Positions 62,915 to 64,000 of a stretch of DNA of 64,000 nt are shown here, piece by piece. The DNA is from Rhodococcus sp. IEGM 1379. GTDB taxonomy: Bacteria; Actinomycetota; Actinomycetes; Mycobacteriales; Mycobacteriaceae. The notes beneath the pieces were generated by a model. That model was given only the letters and a program-made list of their open reading frames with translations. It had not been told where the DNA came from and searched no databases. The translations under genes and the position numbers were made by a program. How positions within the stretch are numbered: position 1 is the stretch's first letter; every line of letters begins with the position of its first letter. The DNA lies in NCBI RefSeq assembly GCF_030056815.1, contig NZ_JASHKR010000008.1:1-64000 (forward strand), in the 5' to 3' direction.

Positions 62915-64000
62915 ATGCGAATCACCGTCTTCGGTACTGGTTATCTGGGGGCCACGCACGCGGCATGTATGGCCGAGTTGGGTCATGAGGTACTCGGAGT
63001 CGATGTTGACGAGTCGAAGCTGATGAAGCTCGAGGCCGGCGAGGTTCCATTCTGGGAGCCGGGGCTCGAAGATGTTCTGCAACGCAATATCGCTGCAGGC
63101 CGTCTGCGCTTCACATCGTCCTACGCGGAGGCCGCCGAGTTCGCGGAGGTGCACTTTCTCGGCGTCGGCACGCCGCAGAAGAAGGGCGAGTTCGCCGCGG
63201 ACATGAAATATGTGGATGCGGTAGTCGAGACCTTGGCACCCTTGCTGACCAAGCCCGCAGTCATTTTCGGGAAGTCAACGGTGCCCGTCGGCACAGCTGA
63301 GCGTCTCGGATCAATTGCGCGCGAACTGGCACCGGCGGGCGACGATGTCGAGGTTGCGTGGAATCCGGAGTTTCTCCGCGAGGGCTACGCAGTCAAAGAC
63401 ACATTGCATCCGGATCGACTGGTCCTCGGCGTGGACCGCGCGCGACCAGGACGGGCCGAAGATCTGGCGCGCGAAGTCTATGCAGCGTTGCTCGAGGAGA
63501 AGATCCCGTTCGTTGTTACCGACCTGGCGACTGCTGAATTGGTGAAGGCTTCGGCAAACGCATTCCTGGCGACAAAGATTTCGTTCATCAATGCCATCGC
63601 CGAAGTGTGTGAAGCGTCAGGTGCCGACGTGACGGTACTCGCCGATGCGATCGGCCACGACGAGCGCATCGGACGTAAGTTCCTCAATGCCGGAATCGGT
63701 TTCGGTGGTGGCTGCCTGCCCAAGGACATTCGGGCATTCATGGCTCGTGCTGGTGAGCTCGGTGCTGATCAGGCGCTGACCTTCCTGCGAGAGGTCGACA
63801 ACATCAACATGCGCCGTCGTACACGCATGGTGGAACTGGCGAGGGAAGCGTGCGGTTCGCTGCTGGGCGCGCGAGTTGCGGTGTTAGGTGCCGCGTTCAA
63901 GCCTGATTCCGACGACGTACGGGATTCGCCCGCACTGAATGTAGCGGGACAGATTCAGCTCCAGGGTGCAGCGGTGAATGTCTACGACCCCAAGGCAATG
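62915..64000 (+). CDS. UDP-glucose 6-dehydrogenase (partial, C-terminus outside window)
   Basis: The frame runs from ATG 62915 (AAAGGA upstream) to the window end, about 362 residues of a usual 440. NAD binding is shown by VFGTGYLGATHA, substrate binding by EFLREGYAVKD, and the catalytic Cys by GFGGGCLPKDIRAF. AAFKPDSDDVRDSPAL belongs to the C-terminal NAD/UDP domain. The enzyme makes UDP-glucuronate from UDP-glucose, so the exopolysaccharide probably contains uronic acid. In mycobacteria the homologue follows dcd. Confidence 0.95.
   Translation, partial: MRITVFGTGYLGATHAACMAELGHEVLGVDVDESKLMKLEAGEVPFWEPGLEDVLQRNIAAGRLRFTSSYAEAAEFAEVHFLGVGTPQKKGEFAADMKYVDAVVETLAPLLTKPAVIFGKSTVPVGTAERLGSIARELAPAGDDVEVAWNPEFLREGYAVKDTLHPDRLVLGVDRARPGRAEDLAREVYAALLEEKIPFVVTDLATAELVKASANAFLATKISFINAIAEVCEASGADVTVLADAIGHDERIGRKFLNAGIGFGGGCLPKDIRAFMARAGELGADQALTFLREVDNINMRRRTRMVELAREACGSLLGARVAVLGAAFKPDSDDVRDSPALNVAGQIQLQGAAVNVYDPKAM

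Overview
The window reads as a chromosomal segment of a high-GC mycolate actinomycete, most likely Rhodococcus and probably the R. erythropolis/qingshengii group. Reasons: GTG and TTG starts are common; there is a mycobacterial-type methylenetetrahydrofolate reductase, an MmpL exporter, an actinobacterial dcd next to tRNA-Gly, GAF/ANTAR proteins, a rhodococcal-type endoglycoceramidase and a Rhodococcus opacus-type secreted L-amino-acid oxidase. The genus is an inference from families I recognise. No search was run.

Layout. 1-5.6 kb: a PepSY membrane protein cut by the window edge, a small membrane protein, a secreted Ig/CNA-like protein, a ParA/MinD-like ATPase and an eRF1-like (baeRF) protein. 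5.8-13.9 kb: housekeeping and accessory genes, namely an M48 peptidase, a 51-aa membrane protein, an SDR, a SAM methyltransferase, a short sigma-like protein, an endoglycoceramidase and a paired SMR efflux system. 13.9-21.0 kb: HAD hydrolase, large arylsulfatase, enoyl-CoA hydratase-like protein, AI-2E family permease, and an MFS exporter gene that has lost its 5' end at about 21.0 kb.

21.0-34.3 kb looks like an inserted block. It starts at the broken MFS gene, is strongly G/C-ending in codon use, and ends in three eroded gene fragments beside a tRNA-Gly(CCC). Inside it is the most interesting locus of the window. A four-gene, start-stop-overlapping operon encodes an MmpL exporter followed by three exported proteins. 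Two of these are paralogues whose C-terminal halves resemble aerolysin-type beta-pore-forming proteins. On the other strand lie a Tat-exported sulfatase and a NarL-type two-component system. The inverted repeat CTACTGC-N4-GCAGTAG, or a close variant, lies in front of the mmpL operon, in front of the sulfatase and directly at the start of the kinase gene, which ties the parts into one probable regulon.

34.3-45.6 kb returns to ordinary composition: an HSL-type esterase, a TetR regulator and a flavin monooxygenase; dcd; small membrane proteins; a GDSL hydrolase; then an amino-acid oxidation locus (IclR regulator, APC permease, Tat-exported L-amino-acid oxidase, exported RidA-like protein and a dedicated TatA). 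45.6-49.5 kb holds a cold-shock protein and a cluster of stress/sensory genes (RsbW-like ATPase, GAF-ANTAR and ANTAR proteins), two of which are frame-disrupted or split.

49.6-64 kb is an exopolysaccharide locus: BcsB-like membrane-anchored protein, multi-pass glycosyltransferase, secreted glycosidase, GalU, ManA, BcsA-like processive synthase without a PilZ domain, a membrane protein that may be exosortase-like, a WcaJ-type priming transferase and UDP-glucose dehydrogenase (cut by the window end). GalU and Ugd would supply UDP-glucose and UDP-glucuronate, and ManA would supply mannose-6-phosphate for GDP-sugars.
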